Shown here piece by piece: positions 5,201 through 5,329 of a stretch of 5,329 nt of DNA. Location: contig JAZNJM010000006.1 in NCBI GenBank assembly GCA_045578045.1, forward strand, positions 1 to 5,329. Direction: 5' to 3'. Position 1 is the first letter of the stretch; each line of letters opens with the position of its first letter. The stretch comes from SIG653 sp045578045. Lineage in GTDB: Bacteria > Bacillota > Clostridia > Oscillospirales > CAG-382. The translations under genes were made by a program, and so were the position numbers. The notes beneath the pieces were generated by a model, which searched no databases, was not told the DNA's origin, and saw only the letters and a list, made by a program, of their open reading frames with translations.

Positions 5201-5329
5201 TTACATAAGAGACGCTTTTTTCTCTTGCATTTGATAGAGAGAATAGTATTTTCCCTTTTGAGCCAAAAGCTCTGTATGAGTTCCTTCTTCAACAATTTTT
5301 CCGTGAGAAAGAAGAATAATTTTATTTGC
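5201..5329 (-). CDS. ABC exporter, C-terminal end (partial at the right edge)
   Basis: Forty-two codons and a TAA stop (5201-5203) encode the last segment of an ABC exporter ATPase domain: ANKIILLSHGKIVEEGTHTE, then a short tail ending KKASLM. The pattern 'I-x-x-L-x-x-G-K-I-V-E-E-G-x-H-x-E-L-L' is the typical end of MsbA/LmrA-like half-transporters just after the H-loop. It continues exactly from the fragment at 1-246 (…STIRNANK), with nine shared bases, so the two are almost certainly one coding segment split by the window ends. If a complete copy exists in the genome, it lies upstream of the secreted-protein operon in the same direction. The substrate cannot be told from this part. The 343-aa protein has its own Sec signal and need not use this exporter. 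Confidence 0.88.
   Translation of the reverse strand, partial: ANKIILLSHGKIVEEGTHTELLAQKGKYYSLYQMQEKKASLM

Noticed and set aside
5150..5203. Intrinsic terminator after the exporter stop
   Set aside because: The following sequence is A-rich on the transcribed strand, with no GC-rich stem and no U run.
1..5329. Transposon with a 9-bp target-site duplication (tttatttgc at both ends)
   Set aside because: There is no transposase or terminal inverted repeat. The exporter halves lie inside the window in permuted order, which fits circularity or tandem repetition and not an insertion.

Overview
The window is strongly A+T-rich. All convincing genes lie on the minus strand, with Shine-Dalgarno starts, tight overlaps and a lipobox lipoprotein. 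This suggests a low-GC Firmicute, possibly a gut-type clostridium; the assignment rests on composition and gene style only.

Layout along transcription (high to low coordinates): (1) the C-terminal end of an ABC exporter, 5329 to 5201. (2) A 474-bp non-coding region, 5200-4727, with 19-bp tandem repeats carrying a small palindrome, a triple 10-bp repeat, a 19-nt T run, a good vegetative promoter (TTGACA-17-TACACT) and a 16-bp palindrome at the expected transcription start. (3) A Sec-exported protein of 343 aa with a helical N-terminal part and a beta-rich six-cysteine C-terminal part. (4) A strong intercistronic hairpin. (5) Four tightly packed or overlapping genes: a 178-aa membrane-anchored protein, a BcrA/LanF-like ABC ATPase, a six-helix ABC-2 permease and a subtilisin-like lipoprotein. 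(6) Directly after the subtilase stop, a promoterless and startless ABC exporter nucleotide-binding fragment that runs off the left edge.

The two ABC exporter pieces belong together. The left piece ends ...RNANK at base 1, and the right piece begins ANKIILL... at base 5329. The window ends share the 9-bp sequence tttatttgc, and collapsing it gives one uninterrupted NBD C-terminus. The window therefore behaves as a circle, or as one unit of a tandem repeat, of about 5,320 bp. It has no replication gene and no exporter membrane domain, so a tandem duplication or assembly-graph loop is more likely than a self-replicating plasmid.

Working model (inference): the operon makes an abundant secreted protein. 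The surface-tethered subtilase may mature or degrade it. The ABC-2 transporter and membrane-anchored protein may protect the producer, as in bacteriocin immunity modules. No lanthipeptide precursor or modification enzyme is visible, and I do not recognise the secreted protein, so this may be an undescribed secreted-effector/self-protection system.
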